Under the pieces are notes generated by a model, which was not told where the DNA came from, made no database searches, and was given only the letters and a program-made list of their open reading frames with translations. A program made the translations under genes and the position numbers. A stretch of DNA of 64,000 bases from Candidatus Binataceae bacterium. Lineage in GTDB: Bacteria; Desulfobacterota; Binatia; Binatales; Binataceae. The DNA lies in assembly GCA_035508495.1 (NCBI GenBank), contig DATJMX010000072.1, positions 27,683-91,682 on the forward strand, written 5' to 3'. Positions within the stretch are counted from its first letter, which is position 1; the number at the start of each line of letters is the position of its first letter. Below are positions 25,593 through 33,882 of this stretch, piece after piece.

Positions 25593-27293
25593 TCAGCTTG
25601 CCGACGCTGGATCGAGCCGGCGAGTATCAGTAGCAGCGATCTTCCAGTGCGTATCGCCGAACAGTTCGAGTATCTGTTGATGGTATGCCGTGAGCGCTGG
25701 ATTATGACTCACGCTTACGAACGTGACGTGCATATCGCGCAATAGATTATAGAGTCGCTCTTGATTGTTTTGGTCAAGCGCGGAAGTTGCTTCGTCCAGA
25801 AATACATAGCGCGGGCGATTAGTCAGCAGGCGCGCAAAGGCGAGGCGTTGTTGTTCTCCGGGCGAGAGCATACTGGCCCAGTCGAGCTCCATCTCGAAGC
25901 CGCCGCTGCGCTCGGGAAGGTCGGCAAGATTCACCTCAGTGAGTACTTTACTCAGCTCGGCCTCGCTCAGTCCGCTGGCGCGGGGATAGCAAATCTGGTC
26001 GCGCAGTGATCCGAGAATCAAGTAAGGTTTCTGCGGCAGGAACATCGTATTAGTAAGTGACGGCCGCTCGATCTGACCTTCCCCTGTCGACCATAGTCCC
26101 GCAAGCGCGCGCAATATCGACGTCTTGCCGGTGCCGCTCGGACCTCGCAACAGCAGGCCCTGACCACTCGATACTTCGAAGGACAAATCACTAACTAACG
26201 TCTCACGATTATCGGGAGTTCGCAGCGTCATCGCTTTTACCGCCACGCGATCGCTCTCCTGCGTCTCGATATGCTTTCCGCCATCGGCTTGAGTCGCGCG
26301 GCATTGTTCCTCGAACGTCGCGAGACGGTTTACGACTGCGGCATAGCCGGTCAGGCCTTCGATAGTGCTGACGACGACCGAGAATGATCCCTTGACGGTG
26401 CCAAATGCGCTGGCCGCCTGCATGAACTGCCCGAACTCCATGCGATGAGCGAAATATCCACCGGCCAAAACCATATATGGCAGCAGCGCCACGCAATTGT
26501 TGTAGGTCTGGGTGACGTATGCGAGCCGCCGCTGGCGGAATATCAGCCGATTATAGTTATTGAACAATGCCGCAAAGCGGGCGAGGAGATGGCCGGTTTC
26601 GCGCTGCTCTCCGCTGTACATTGCAATCGATTCGGCATTATCGCGCACCCGAACCAACGCAAAACGAAAGTCGGCCTCATAGCGTTGCTGATCGAAGTTG
26701 ATCGGGATGAGCGGCCGACCCATCTTTACCGACGCCCACGTCCCGACGAGACAGTAGCCGAGGCAGATCGGCACGAGGATCGGCGATATTGTCCACAGAA
26801 TGACAAGAAATACCACGCCATTGACGAGTGAGGTCCCGAACAGGTCCACGTAGGCGAGCGCGCCGCCGATAAATGAGCCGATATCTTCGCTGATACGCTG
26901 ATCCGGATTATCAACCGAGCCAATCTGTCCGATGCGATAGTACGCTCGATTAGTGAATTGCAGCGAGATAAAGTGATGCGTCAACCATTCGCGCCATACG
27001 ATGATGAGGCGCCCGGTGAACCAGGGATAGAATGCCTGCACCGGAATAAAGACCAGGAATATAGCGATTACATATAAAACATTTGTGCGGAATATCGCAT
27101 AATCGCGCTGATTGAGAGCATTGTTTACATTGCGCCAGACGTAACTCAGTTGGACGTTGATCCCGATACTCATTGCGGTCAACGCGACTAGCACGCCGAG
27201 CAGAATAAGGCCCTGCCGGCGCCGATCGGAAACCCAGTAAGGTTCGACCAGCGACCACCATCGCTTGAAGAACGCAGAATCGAAGCGGTCCAT
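25593..27293 (-). CDS. ABC transporter permease/ATPase of the SbmA/BacA-YddA type
   Basis: 566 residues from ATG 27293 (MDRFDSAFFKRWWSLVEPYW). The N-terminal half has six hydrophobic segments with the SbmA_BacA-like LSYVWRNVNNALNQRDYAIF and NPDQRISEDI. The C-terminal half is an ABC ATPase: Walker A LRGPSGTGKTS, signature LSPGEQQRLAF, Walker B YVFLDEATSALD and SVSHNP. Relatives in this ABC-D-like group import peptides, cobalamin or long acyl chains. An AAGGAGG lies 17 nt before this ATG and 8 nt before an in-frame TTG at 27302, so the true start may be three codons earlier. Confidence 0.88.
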   Translation of the reverse strand: MDRFDSAFFKRWWSLVEPYWVSDRRRQGLILLGVLVALTAMSIGINVQLSYVWRNVNNALNQRDYAIFRTNVLYVIAIFLVFIPVQAFYPWFTGRLIIVWREWLTHHFISLQFTNRAYYRIGQIGSVDNPDQRISEDIGSFIGGALAYVDLFGTSLVNGVVFLVILWTISPILVPICLGYCLVGTWASVKMGRPLIPINFDQQRYEADFRFALVRVRDNAESIAMYSGEQRETGHLLARFAALFNNYNRLIFRQRRLAYVTQTYNNCVALLPYMVLAGGYFAHRMEFGQFMQAASAFGTVKGSFSVVVSTIEGLTGYAAVVNRLATFEEQCRATQADGGKHIETQESDRVAVKAMTLRTPDNRETLVSDLSFEVSSGQGLLLRGPSGTGKTSILRALAGLWSTGEGQIERPSLTNTMFLPQKPYLILGSLRDQICYPRASGLSEAELSKVLTEVNLADLPERSGGFEMELDWASMLSPGEQQRLAFARLLTNRPRYVFLDEATSALDQNNQERLYNLLRDMHVTFVSVSHNPALTAYHQQILELFGDTHWKIAATDTRRLDPASAS

Positions 27294-27387
27294 CTGTGGC
27301 AAGGAGCAGCCCTCCTTGCCCACATACTACACCGCCAATTCAATCGAGGCAGAACCTATGTAACGTGTGGCGGCCGAAAGCGCGCTT

Positions 27388-27837
27388 TCACCGCACGAAG
27401 ATTACGCCGAAGTGATTGTCGGTTACCTCTCCGGTTGCGCTGAGCGTGAAGTTCGAGGTGATTAGCCCGGTGGCGCCAGCGAATTGTCCTTCGCCGCCGT
27501 CGACTCGCCACATTACCGAACCGTGTTGTAGTCCTTCTTCGGGGCTCTTGCCGAGATAGCCTTGGCCAACGGTCGAGAAGCGCAGCGCGTGATTCGAGTC
27601 GCCGAAACGAATCGTGCCGACTTCGTCAAATGATGTCTCGCCGGTGAGCGTCACTTCGGATTCGAACGAGGCCTTGCCGCCCTGCGCGGGCTGGATCGTG
27701 CCGCTCACGCCTTGAGCGCCGATGATCGAGCTGACGGTGCAGCTCTGCGCGCTGGTCGTCGCCTTGATCACACCCGTCGCGCCCGCCTTGGGAGTCGCGC
27801 CGCCTTTGAACTGCATCACGTAAACAACCTGCTTCAT
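27388..27837 (-). CDS. small beta-barrel protein, allene-oxide-cyclase-barrel/DUF3224-like
   Basis: 149 residues, rich in glycine and beta-strand patterns with repeated G-E/T-x-F steps (GTIRFGDSNHALRFSTVGQGYL) and a conserved-looking end GGEGQFAGATGLITSNFTLSATGEV. This resembles the AOC-barrel/dirigent-like and DUF3224 families, which form an eight-stranded barrel. No signal peptide. AAGGAG at 27844-27849 sits 6 nt before the ATG. It follows the lytic transglycosylase gene on the same strand by 20 nt. Role unknown. Confidence 0.6.
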   Translation of the reverse strand: MKQVVYVMQFKGGATPKAGATGVIKATTSAQSCTVSSIIGAQGVSGTIQPAQGGKASFESEVTLTGETSFDEVGTIRFGDSNHALRFSTVGQGYLGKSPEEGLQHGSVMWRVDGGEGQFAGATGLITSNFTLSATGEVTDNHFGVIFVR

Positions 27838-27857
27838 GGAATTCTCCTTGTTGACAA

Positions 27858-29972
27858 TCAGTGCCCCGGCGCATGGCCCCAGGACTCGGCGCAGCTCATG
27901 ATATCGATCGATTGGCTGTGCTGCACGGCCTGATACTTTTTCCAGAAGGCGTTGTCGATCGCACGCTGCTCGGCCGGCTCACGCCGCATCCATCGATGCA
28001 ACGCGGCGGGACCGCCGTTGTAACCAGCGTACGCCGAGCGCGCGAGCGCGTCGCCACGCGGATCGCGCCCGCCCGATCTTACCGCGTATTCCATCATGCG
28101 GCTGAGGATTTCTGCGCCTGCACCCGCGTTGTAGAGCACGTCCCACTTCAGGCGGTCGATATTGTAGAAGCCGCGCCACACACGCTTGTTCACCTGCATC
28201 AGGCCAATGTCGCCGGTCGACGATTCAAGCCATCGCACGTGCCCGTCGGCCAACACGAACTGGCGCCAGCAGCTCTCCTGCCACGCCGCGCTGAGCACGA
28301 GATTTTTGTAAACCGGCTGAAAGCGTGTATCGACTTGGTCGATCGAAAGTTGGCGCTGGGCACTGAGATCGAGCAGTTGCCCCATGTTGTTGCGATAGAG
28401 CTCGGAATTGGCCGCGTTGACGACGGCGCGTCTGAGCACGTGCGCGACGTTTTCCAGCTTGCCCAGAATTCCCGGCTCGTCGGCGTATGCGTCGGCAGGC
28501 GAAAGGATCCTGAGCGGCCACGACAGCCACGACGTCGAGGCCGGCGTTGCAGTGGGACTCGGCGTCGGCGTCAGCGACGGCGCGATGGTTGGTGGAACCG
28601 CGGGCGTTGAAATAGTCGGCACGATCGACGGCGTCGAAGACGGCGATTGCGCCGGCAGAGTCGGCGATGGCGAAACTATCGCCGTCGTTCCTGCTGACGG
28701 CGACGGCGTCGGGGTCATCGCCGTGGGCGATTCTCCCGGAAGGGGGATCGGCGCGTCGGTTTCTTCCAGCTTGCCCGGCATCTCGGGCGGTTCCGGAACG
28801 TCGAACAATTTTTTCAACTCGGGATCTTCGGTGTAGTCGTATGCGAGTGGATCGCCCGTCGCCGCCGGCGCGAGAATATGCGCGAGGCGGCGCAGATCGT
28901 CGGCCGAGATTCGCATGCCGAGCGCCGGAGCGGCCTGGTCGAGTGCGAACAGCGCGTCGCCTGCGGAGATGAAGGACATCAGCTCGAGTCCACGCGCGCC
29001 GAGCGTCCCGCGCACAGCAGCAGCTTTCACGGCGTCGTGAAGCTGATTCCACTCGTCGAGGAACAGCGCGCGCACAGGGTCCGGGCCGACGCTCGCGGGG
29101 CCGGTCGACAGTGCCGCGACGAGGCGGAAGCGGCTGTCGAGCAGAATCTGCATGATGTCCCTGCGAAACTGCTCGTCGCCGGCCGCGATACCCATCTGCT
29201 TAATCGCGAACGCCAGGAACGCGTCCCACTGATCGAGCAACTTCTGAAAGGCCGCGACCTCCTCGGGCGTAAGCGGCGCGGGCGTGCCGGCCGCGATTGC
29301 GCCATTCTCGTTCGGCACCGTGATCACCAGCGTGATGCGCACTCCACCATCGGTCGGTGTCACGTCGGGCTCGCTGCGCAGCGTCGCCATCGCGGTGCGG
29401 ATACGGTCGGCGACGTCGGGCGTGGAGGCGGCCTCGGCGAGTGCGCCCAACTGCTGCACCGCGGGGTTTAGATCGTAAGTGAAGCTCTCGAAGCGCGGGA
29501 TGAAGTATTGCTTGATAAGGTCGAAGCCCTTGCCGACGAAAACTGACTTCTTGTGATGCGCATCCAACAGGTTGAGATCGCGGACGTGAAACTTGAGCTG
29601 CAGGTCCGGCGTGATATAGGGCGCGGTCGCGGCCTCGATGAACCCATTCCATTTGATCGGCGTGAGGCAGTTGGCGCCGATCGGGACGCCGAGCGCGAGA
29701 TTCGCCGCAGTCTCGAATTTCAGCGCGGTGCCGATGCGGCTGAAGTCCGGGTTGATGGCGTTCAGAAACTGGCAGTTGTCGCCGCCGCTCCAGAGTTCCG
29801 CATGCCCGTCAGGCGCGATGTAAATCTGATGCTTGATAGCTTCGCGCAGAGCGAGATAATCGATCGTAAGCGGAATCTTCACCTCCGATGCGCGAGCGGA
29901 TGAGGGTCCGGCTGCCAAGATTGCCAAAGTGATCAACAAAAAAAGTGCAGCACGCACCGCAATCGCTCGCAT
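27858..29972 (-). CDS. exported lytic transglycosylase-like protein with a Thr/Ser/Pro-rich linker
   Basis: 704 residues from ATG 29972, chosen because it opens a clean signal peptide (MRAIAVRAALFLLITLAILA, cleavage near SARA-SEV). Residues about 25-415 are a domain I do not recognise. About 425-500 is a low-complexity linker built from TPTPSP-like units. The last about 150 residues are an SLT domain with the catalytic-glutamate motif WQESCW, GDIGLMQVN and YNAGAGAEIL. It should cleave peptidoglycan glycan strands in the periplasm. The large N-terminal domain is unusual for such enzymes. Confidence 0.85.
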   Translation of the reverse strand: MRAIAVRAALFLLITLAILAAGPSSARASEVKIPLTIDYLALREAIKHQIYIAPDGHAELWSGGDNCQFLNAINPDFSRIGTALKFETAANLALGVPIGANCLTPIKWNGFIEAATAPYITPDLQLKFHVRDLNLLDAHHKKSVFVGKGFDLIKQYFIPRFESFTYDLNPAVQQLGALAEAASTPDVADRIRTAMATLRSEPDVTPTDGGVRITLVITVPNENGAIAAGTPAPLTPEEVAAFQKLLDQWDAFLAFAIKQMGIAAGDEQFRRDIMQILLDSRFRLVAALSTGPASVGPDPVRALFLDEWNQLHDAVKAAAVRGTLGARGLELMSFISAGDALFALDQAAPALGMRISADDLRRLAHILAPAATGDPLAYDYTEDPELKKLFDVPEPPEMPGKLEETDAPIPLPGESPTAMTPTPSPSAGTTAIVSPSPTLPAQSPSSTPSIVPTISTPAVPPTIAPSLTPTPSPTATPASTSWLSWPLRILSPADAYADEPGILGKLENVAHVLRRAVVNAANSELYRNNMGQLLDLSAQRQLSIDQVDTRFQPVYKNLVLSAAWQESCWRQFVLADGHVRWLESSTGDIGLMQVNKRVWRGFYNIDRLKWDVLYNAGAGAEILSRMMEYAVRSGGRDPRGDALARSAYAGYNGGPAALHRWMRREPAEQRAIDNAFWKKYQAVQHSQSIDIMSCAESWGHAPGH

Positions 29973-30177
29973 CAAAACGAATTTCGCGCGAAAATTGTTT
30001 TGGCAACGCCGCGGACGGTCGGCCATGGCGACGGATCTCAATCCTGGCGGCGTTTGAGTTAATCGTGGCTCCGGCCTTTGTGCAAAAACGTGCATTGATG
30101 ACAGCGTCACCCATTATTCTATCTGGTATGGTGACGGGTGGCCGAGTGAACCGTTCAGGAATTTTGGGGCGGAATCA

Positions 30178-30708
30178 ATGATGACTTCCGATCGGCAATC
30201 CGGTCGTCAGGAAAACTTCTACGAGGCTGAGGCGCCGCAGGCGTCGCGCGAGCTCGCCGAGTTGCGCACCGCCCGCGACTACGTGGCGCCGTTCGAGATC
30301 GTGCGCCGCCGCGTTATTGACGACCTGTTCGAAGGCAAGATGACGATCGACGCCACCGTCGTCATTCGCGTCGGCAATATCGAAGAGACCGAAGCCGCCT
30401 CGGGCGTCGGCGTCGTGCATGCACTCGACGTCGCGCTGCGCAAGGCGCTGCTCAAGTATTTCCCGTATCTGGCCGACGTTAAGGTCACCGAGACCTACCA
30501 ACACGCCACCGGAGAATCGACCGAGGCCGACGTCGTATCGATCAAGAAATTCTCCGACGGCAATCTGATCTGGACCACGCTCGCCAAATCCGCCAACACG
30601 ATCGAAGCGGGATGGCAGTCCCTGCTAGACGGCTACGAATGGCGCATCTGCACGGAGAACATGCGGAACAATCGCGCCAGCAGCAATCCCCGTCTGTCAC
30701 GCCGGTGA
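30178..30708 (+). CDS. free-standing LeuA/CimA allosteric (dimerisation) domain protein
   Basis: 176 residues that align by pattern with the C-terminal regulatory domain of 2-isopropylmalate and citramalate synthases: IDATVVIRVGNIEETEAASGVGVVHALDVALRKALLKYFPYLADVKVTE followed by TTLAKSANTIEAGWQSLLDGYEW. The catalytic HMGL barrel is absent and no leu gene is nearby. It could act in trans on a synthase, bind leucine or isoleucine, or be repurposed. Two ATGs in a row at 30178 and 30181 are possible starts. The DCC-type gene follows after 4 nt. Confidence 0.78.
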   Translation: MMTSDRQSGRQENFYEAEAPQASRELAELRTARDYVAPFEIVRRRVIDDLFEGKMTIDATVVIRVGNIEETEAASGVGVVHALDVALRKALLKYFPYLADVKVTETYQHATGESTEADVVSIKKFSDGNLIWTTLAKSANTIEAGWQSLLDGYEWRICTENMRNNRASSNPRLSRR

Positions 30709-30712
30709 TCAC

Positions 30713-31126
30713 GTGCCGGGCCGCAGCGGCAAGGCTCCACCTGGAAAGCTCGCGGTGCTTTACGATGGCTCGTGCGAGATGTGTGTCGCGAGCATTGCCA
30801 AGCTCAATCGATTCGACAATTCCGGCGCGCTCGAGATGTTTGATCTCGACGACGCGCGCGCCCGTGCCGAGTTTCCTGAGCTAAAACGCGAAGACCTTGT
30901 GCGCGAGCTTCACGTCGTCGATGAGGGCGGACGAATTTTTCGTGGCGCTCGCGCGATCAACGAGATCCTCGGCCGACAGCATGGCGTCAGAAAACTGCTC
31001 TCCTATCTCTGGTACGTGCCGGGCTACGCCTGGCTCGCCGACCGCCAGTACAAAAAGATCGCCGCCTCGCGCTACGATCGCGACGCCGACGGCCGCCTGA
31101 AATCCACGGCCGCCGCGCCACGCTGA
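30713..31126 (+). CDS. DCC-family thiol-disulfide oxidoreductase-like protein (DUF393)
   Basis: 137 residues with the family's N-terminal DxxC motif YDGSCEMC, then LDDARARAEFPELKREDLVRELHVVDEGGRIFRGARAI and a C-terminal hydrophobic stretch YLWYVPGYAWLADRQY. Family members are thioredoxin-fold proteins presumed redox-active; few are characterised. The start is GTG at 30713, 4 nt after the preceding stop, so the pair is one transcript. Confidence 0.83.
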   Translation: MPGRSGKAPPGKLAVLYDGSCEMCVASIAKLNRFDNSGALEMFDLDDARARAEFPELKREDLVRELHVVDEGGRIFRGARAINEILGRQHGVRKLLSYLWYVPGYAWLADRQYKKIAASRYDRDADGRLKSTAAAPR

Positions 31127-31136
31127 ATCTTCACGA

Positions 31137-32297
31137 TCACATTGCCGGCGTCGGATGCATCACGTCGGCGATCCAATCGGCTGCGATCTCAATTGACAGC
31201 GGCACGTTGTCGATCGAGCAATGCTCGACGCCGCCATCCTCGGGTCCGAGCACCACTAGCTTTCGATTCGCGCTGTTGATCGCCGCATCGTAAGTCTTCT
31301 GCCCGTGATCGATCGGAATCTGCCGATCCGCGCCGCCATGCATCACGAGCAACGGGCAGGTGATTTTATCGGCGACCGCCTTCAACGTCAGCCGCTTCAG
31401 AAACATAAGCGCCTCGGGCATCGATTTCGCCCCCGCTACCCACATCATCTGGTCATCGACCTCAGGCACCGAGCGCGCGTAGCGATCGCCGTGCGCCGTG
31501 CGCATCGCCATCACGTCTTCCGCGTCGAAGAAGGCGCCCAGCGCGACGCAGCATTTAAGACGCTTCTCAAACGCTGCGGCGCGCGGCGCGTAGTAGCCGC
31601 CGAGGCTCGCCGCCTGGATTCCGATTCGCGAGGGGTCAACATCGCTCCGCGTCGCGAGGTAATCGATACACGCGGTCGCAGGTTTCTCGGACTCAGGGTC
31701 GCCCGCGATACCATTCAACCGAAGCGCGCCGCCGCTGCCGGGCTGATCGACGAAGAGGCTCGCGATACCGCGGCGCGCGTATTCTTCGGCGGTCATCAGG
31801 TAGTTGAACTCCTTGACCCAGTCGAAGCCGTTGAACTGGATGACGCACGGCGCGGGGGCGATCGAATTGGCGCGCACGAACACCGCGGGCAGCTTCGAGC
31901 CGCGATATGGAATTTCGACGAACTCCGCGGGATCGCCACGTAGCTCGACGCCGGCGCGGAATGCCTTGAGCGCGAGCGCGTAAAGCTCGGCCTTGCGCAT
32001 GTCGCGTGGACTAACCGGCCGCTCCGCCATCATGTAGTAAAGCGCGGCGCGCAGGTTCTTGCGTCCCGCGCTCCGATGATGACCGGCAGTCACATCGGCA
32101 TGAGCCTGGCGCGTCAATCGATCGCCAAGATCGCACCAGGCTTTGACCCACGCCGGCGTTGCGACCGCGGATTCCGCCGCTTCGACCGCCCGCAGCGGGC
32201 GGCATACCGAGTCGATGTCGGAGGCGACCGCGCCCATTTCGAGCGCCGTCACGATCGCCAGGTTCCACGCGTAGTTGGTCTGGAAGTATTCGAACAT
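31137..32297 (-). CDS. alpha/beta hydrolase (FrsA/DUF1100-like)
   Basis: 386 residues from ATG 32297 (MFEYFQTNYAWNL), fixed by AAGGAGG at 32305-32311. The catalytic core, about 160-385, has the oxyanion region VIQFNGFDWVKEF, the nucleophile elbow IQAASLGGYY (Ser in ASLGG), the acid in MHGGADRQIP and the histidine in GGVEHCS. Relatives cleave C-C or ester bonds (2,6-dihydropseudooxynicotine hydrolase, FrsA type). It starts 1 nt after the TetR gene stop, with its ribosome site inside that gene, so it is very likely controlled by that regulator. Confidence 0.85.
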   Translation of the reverse strand: MFEYFQTNYAWNLAIVTALEMGAVASDIDSVCRPLRAVEAAESAVATPAWVKAWCDLGDRLTRQAHADVTAGHHRSAGRKNLRAALYYMMAERPVSPRDMRKAELYALALKAFRAGVELRGDPAEFVEIPYRGSKLPAVFVRANSIAPAPCVIQFNGFDWVKEFNYLMTAEEYARRGIASLFVDQPGSGGALRLNGIAGDPESEKPATACIDYLATRSDVDPSRIGIQAASLGGYYAPRAAAFEKRLKCCVALGAFFDAEDVMAMRTAHGDRYARSVPEVDDQMMWVAGAKSMPEALMFLKRLTLKAVADKITCPLLVMHGGADRQIPIDHGQKTYDAAINSANRKLVVLGPEDGGVEHCSIDNVPLSIEIAADWIADVMHPTPAM

Positions 32298-32298
32298 G

Positions 32299-33012
32299 TC
32301 AAATCCTCCTTGCGGGTTTGGTTGCTGTCCGCGATGAGCGGCCCGGGCGTTTCGATTCGCGGCGCGCTCCGAGCGCAAGCGTGAGGAATTGATCGACCAG
32401 CCGCGAATTCAATTCCTCTTGCGTGAGATGAAAACGCATCGGCTCGACCTCACCGAAGACCAGCCGCTGGTGCATCACGGCCATCACGCCGCGGAACGCG
32501 AAGTCGATCGCCTGGTCGCGCTCGGATGGCGAAAGCCACGTCAGATGCGGTCCGAGCAGTAGGGCGAGGCGCTCGGAGATGTGCCGCAGCATCTCGGCCG
32601 CGCGCTCGTTGATCTCGCGATCGTTGACCAGGAGAGCCGCGCGGATAAGCGGCACGTTGCGCCACCATCCGGCGATCATTGGCCCGAGGCACTCGCGCAC
32701 GATCGTCTCGAGGTCCTTGCCCTGCCATCGGGCCGGATCGAGCTCGCGATCGACGAGCTGAAGAACCGCCTCGCGATGGCGATCGTGGGCGGCGAGCACG
32801 AGCGCCTGCTTGTCGGCAAAACGCGCGTAGATAGAAGTAACGGCGACGCGTGAGCGGCGCGCCAGCTCGGCGATCGTGATCGCCTCGAAGGGCTTGCGCT
32901 CGAGCATCCGGGTAAAGGTGGCGAGCACCCGCTCCATCGTTTCATGCGAGCGCCGCTGCCGCGGCGCATGCACGCGCTTGGTTCCCGAGGATGTCACGAG
33001 ATGATCGGTCAT
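32299..33012 (-). CDS. TetR-family transcriptional regulator
   Basis: 237 residues. The N-terminal HTH (about 20-65) reads MERVLATFTRMLERKPFEAITIAELARRSRVAV with recognition-helix part TSIYARFADKQALV; the rest is a helical ligand domain. A palindromic site sits 4-25 nt upstream of its ATG. It heads an operon with the alpha/beta hydrolase, so it probably represses itself and the hydrolase until a ligand binds. Confidence 0.9.
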   Translation of the reverse strand: MTDHLVTSSGTKRVHAPRQRRSHETMERVLATFTRMLERKPFEAITIAELARRSRVAVTSIYARFADKQALVLAAHDRHREAVLQLVDRELDPARWQGKDLETIVRECLGPMIAGWWRNVPLIRAALLVNDREINERAAEMLRHISERLALLLGPHLTWLSPSERDQAIDFAFRGVMAVMHQRLVFGEVEPMRFHLTQEELNSRLVDQFLTLALGARRESKRPGRSSRTATKPARRI

Positions 33013-33015
33013 AAA

Positions 33016-33037
33016 TGTAATTGTAGTTCTATTACAA
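33016..33037. promoter_or_regulatory. likely TetR operator
   Basis: TTGTAGTTCTATTACAA (33021-33037) has 5-bp arms TTGTA/TACAA around 7 nt, and an overlapping repeat TGTAAT-N9-ATTACA spans 33016-33036. It is AT-rich in a GC-rich setting and ends 4 nt before the TetR start codon, where it could block transcription or initiation. Confidence 0.6.
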
Positions 33038-33073
33038 ATACCGTCGGAGTCAAGGCACCCTGAAAGAGCCGGA

Positions 33074-33202
33074 AAAATATGGTGAGCGGGCGCCCCTGCC
33101 CGCCATAAGACGGTGCGCCGCCTTCACTGGAATTGGTGGCGAGAGCCGTTAAGGTTCGCGCGCCTCAGTGGCGGGCAGGAACGCTCACCCCACCCATATT
33201 TT
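33074..33202. repeat. long imperfect inverted repeat (REP/MITE-like)
   Basis: Arms of about 33 nt at 33074-33105 and 33169-33202 pair with a 4-nt gap and a few mismatches; both outer ends carry AAAATATGG. The 63-nt centre is not coding. It lies in the 339-nt gap between the TetR and ogt genes. No transposase or clear target duplication is visible. Confidence 0.6.
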
Positions 33203-33220
33203 CAGTCAAAAGAAAAGATC

Positions 33221-33248
33221 GTCATCCCGAGCGAAGTCGAGGGATCTT
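33221..33248 (+). repeat. GTCATCCCGAGCGAAG-type interspersed repeat
   Basis: GTCATCCCGAGCGAAGTCGA begins here. A related copy, GTCATCCCGAAGCGAAGCGA, starts at 54891. I know this sequence type as a frequent intergenic element in bacterial genomes. The following about 100 nt up to the ogt stop hold no gene. Confidence 0.5.
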
Positions 33249-33351
33249 GGAGGCCCCCAAAGGTGCCAGTGCCAGACATCGCGCGTAGCGCCTTCGTTAT
33301 GTCAGGGCGCTTCGCGCCCGGATGCTACGTGTCGAACTTTGCGGCGCCGAT

Positions 33352-33882
33352 TCACTTGCCGAGGAGTTCGCGCTGAGCCGGCCGCGCGCCTTCATGATTG
33401 AGCAGCCAGCGCTTGCGATCGAGGCCGCCGCCGTAGCCGGTCAGCGCGCCGCTCGCGCCGATCACGCGATGGCACGGAAGCACGAGCACAACAGGATTCG
33501 AGCCGTTAGCCATTCCAACCGCGCGGCTCGCGCTGGGCTTGCCGATCTGAAGCGCGAGCTCGCCGTAGGTCGTGGTGGTGCCGACGCGAATCTTGCGCAG
33601 GCGCTGCCACACGTCGCGCTGGAACGGCGTCCCGCCGGTCTTTGCGGGGATTTTGTCGATCGCAGTGAGGTCGCCATCGAAGTACGCGCGAATCCGATCG
33701 CTGAGGTGCCCGGGGTTGCGCGCATCCTTGAGCGAATATTCGCCGTAGTGGAGACGCAGGTACCGATGCATCCGCGATTCGTAGTCAGAGAAATCGGCGG
33801 CGCGGAGCGACTCGCCGTCGGAGACCAGCAGCATCACACCAATCGGCGTTTTGATGCGATCAAGCAGCAGTTCCACTTGCAA
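33352..33882 (-). CDS. ogt: O6-methylguanine-DNA methyltransferase
   Basis: 176 residues. The C-terminal DNA-binding domain holds the methyl-acceptor motif PCHRVI followed by GASGALTGYGGGLDRKRWLL, and the HTH arginine region GKPSASRAVGMANGSNP. It transfers alkyl groups from O6-alkylguanine to its own cysteine. Its start overlaps the Ada-AlkA gene end by 23 bp, so the two are co-translated as an alkylation-repair operon. Confidence 0.93.
   Translation of the reverse strand: MQVELLLDRIKTPIGVMLLVSDGESLRAADFSDYESRMHRYLRLHYGEYSLKDARNPGHLSDRIRAYFDGDLTAIDKIPAKTGGTPFQRDVWQRLRKIRVGTTTTYGELALQIGKPSASRAVGMANGSNPVVLVLPCHRVIGASGALTGYGGGLDRKRWLLNHEGARPAQRELLGK

Noticed and set aside
28540..28770. Short-period repetitive sequence taken at first for a tandem repeat or CRISPR-like array
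   Set aside because: It encodes the Thr/Ser/Pro linker of the lytic transglycosylase; units are irregular and no repeat-spacer pattern exists. No CRISPR array was seen in the window.
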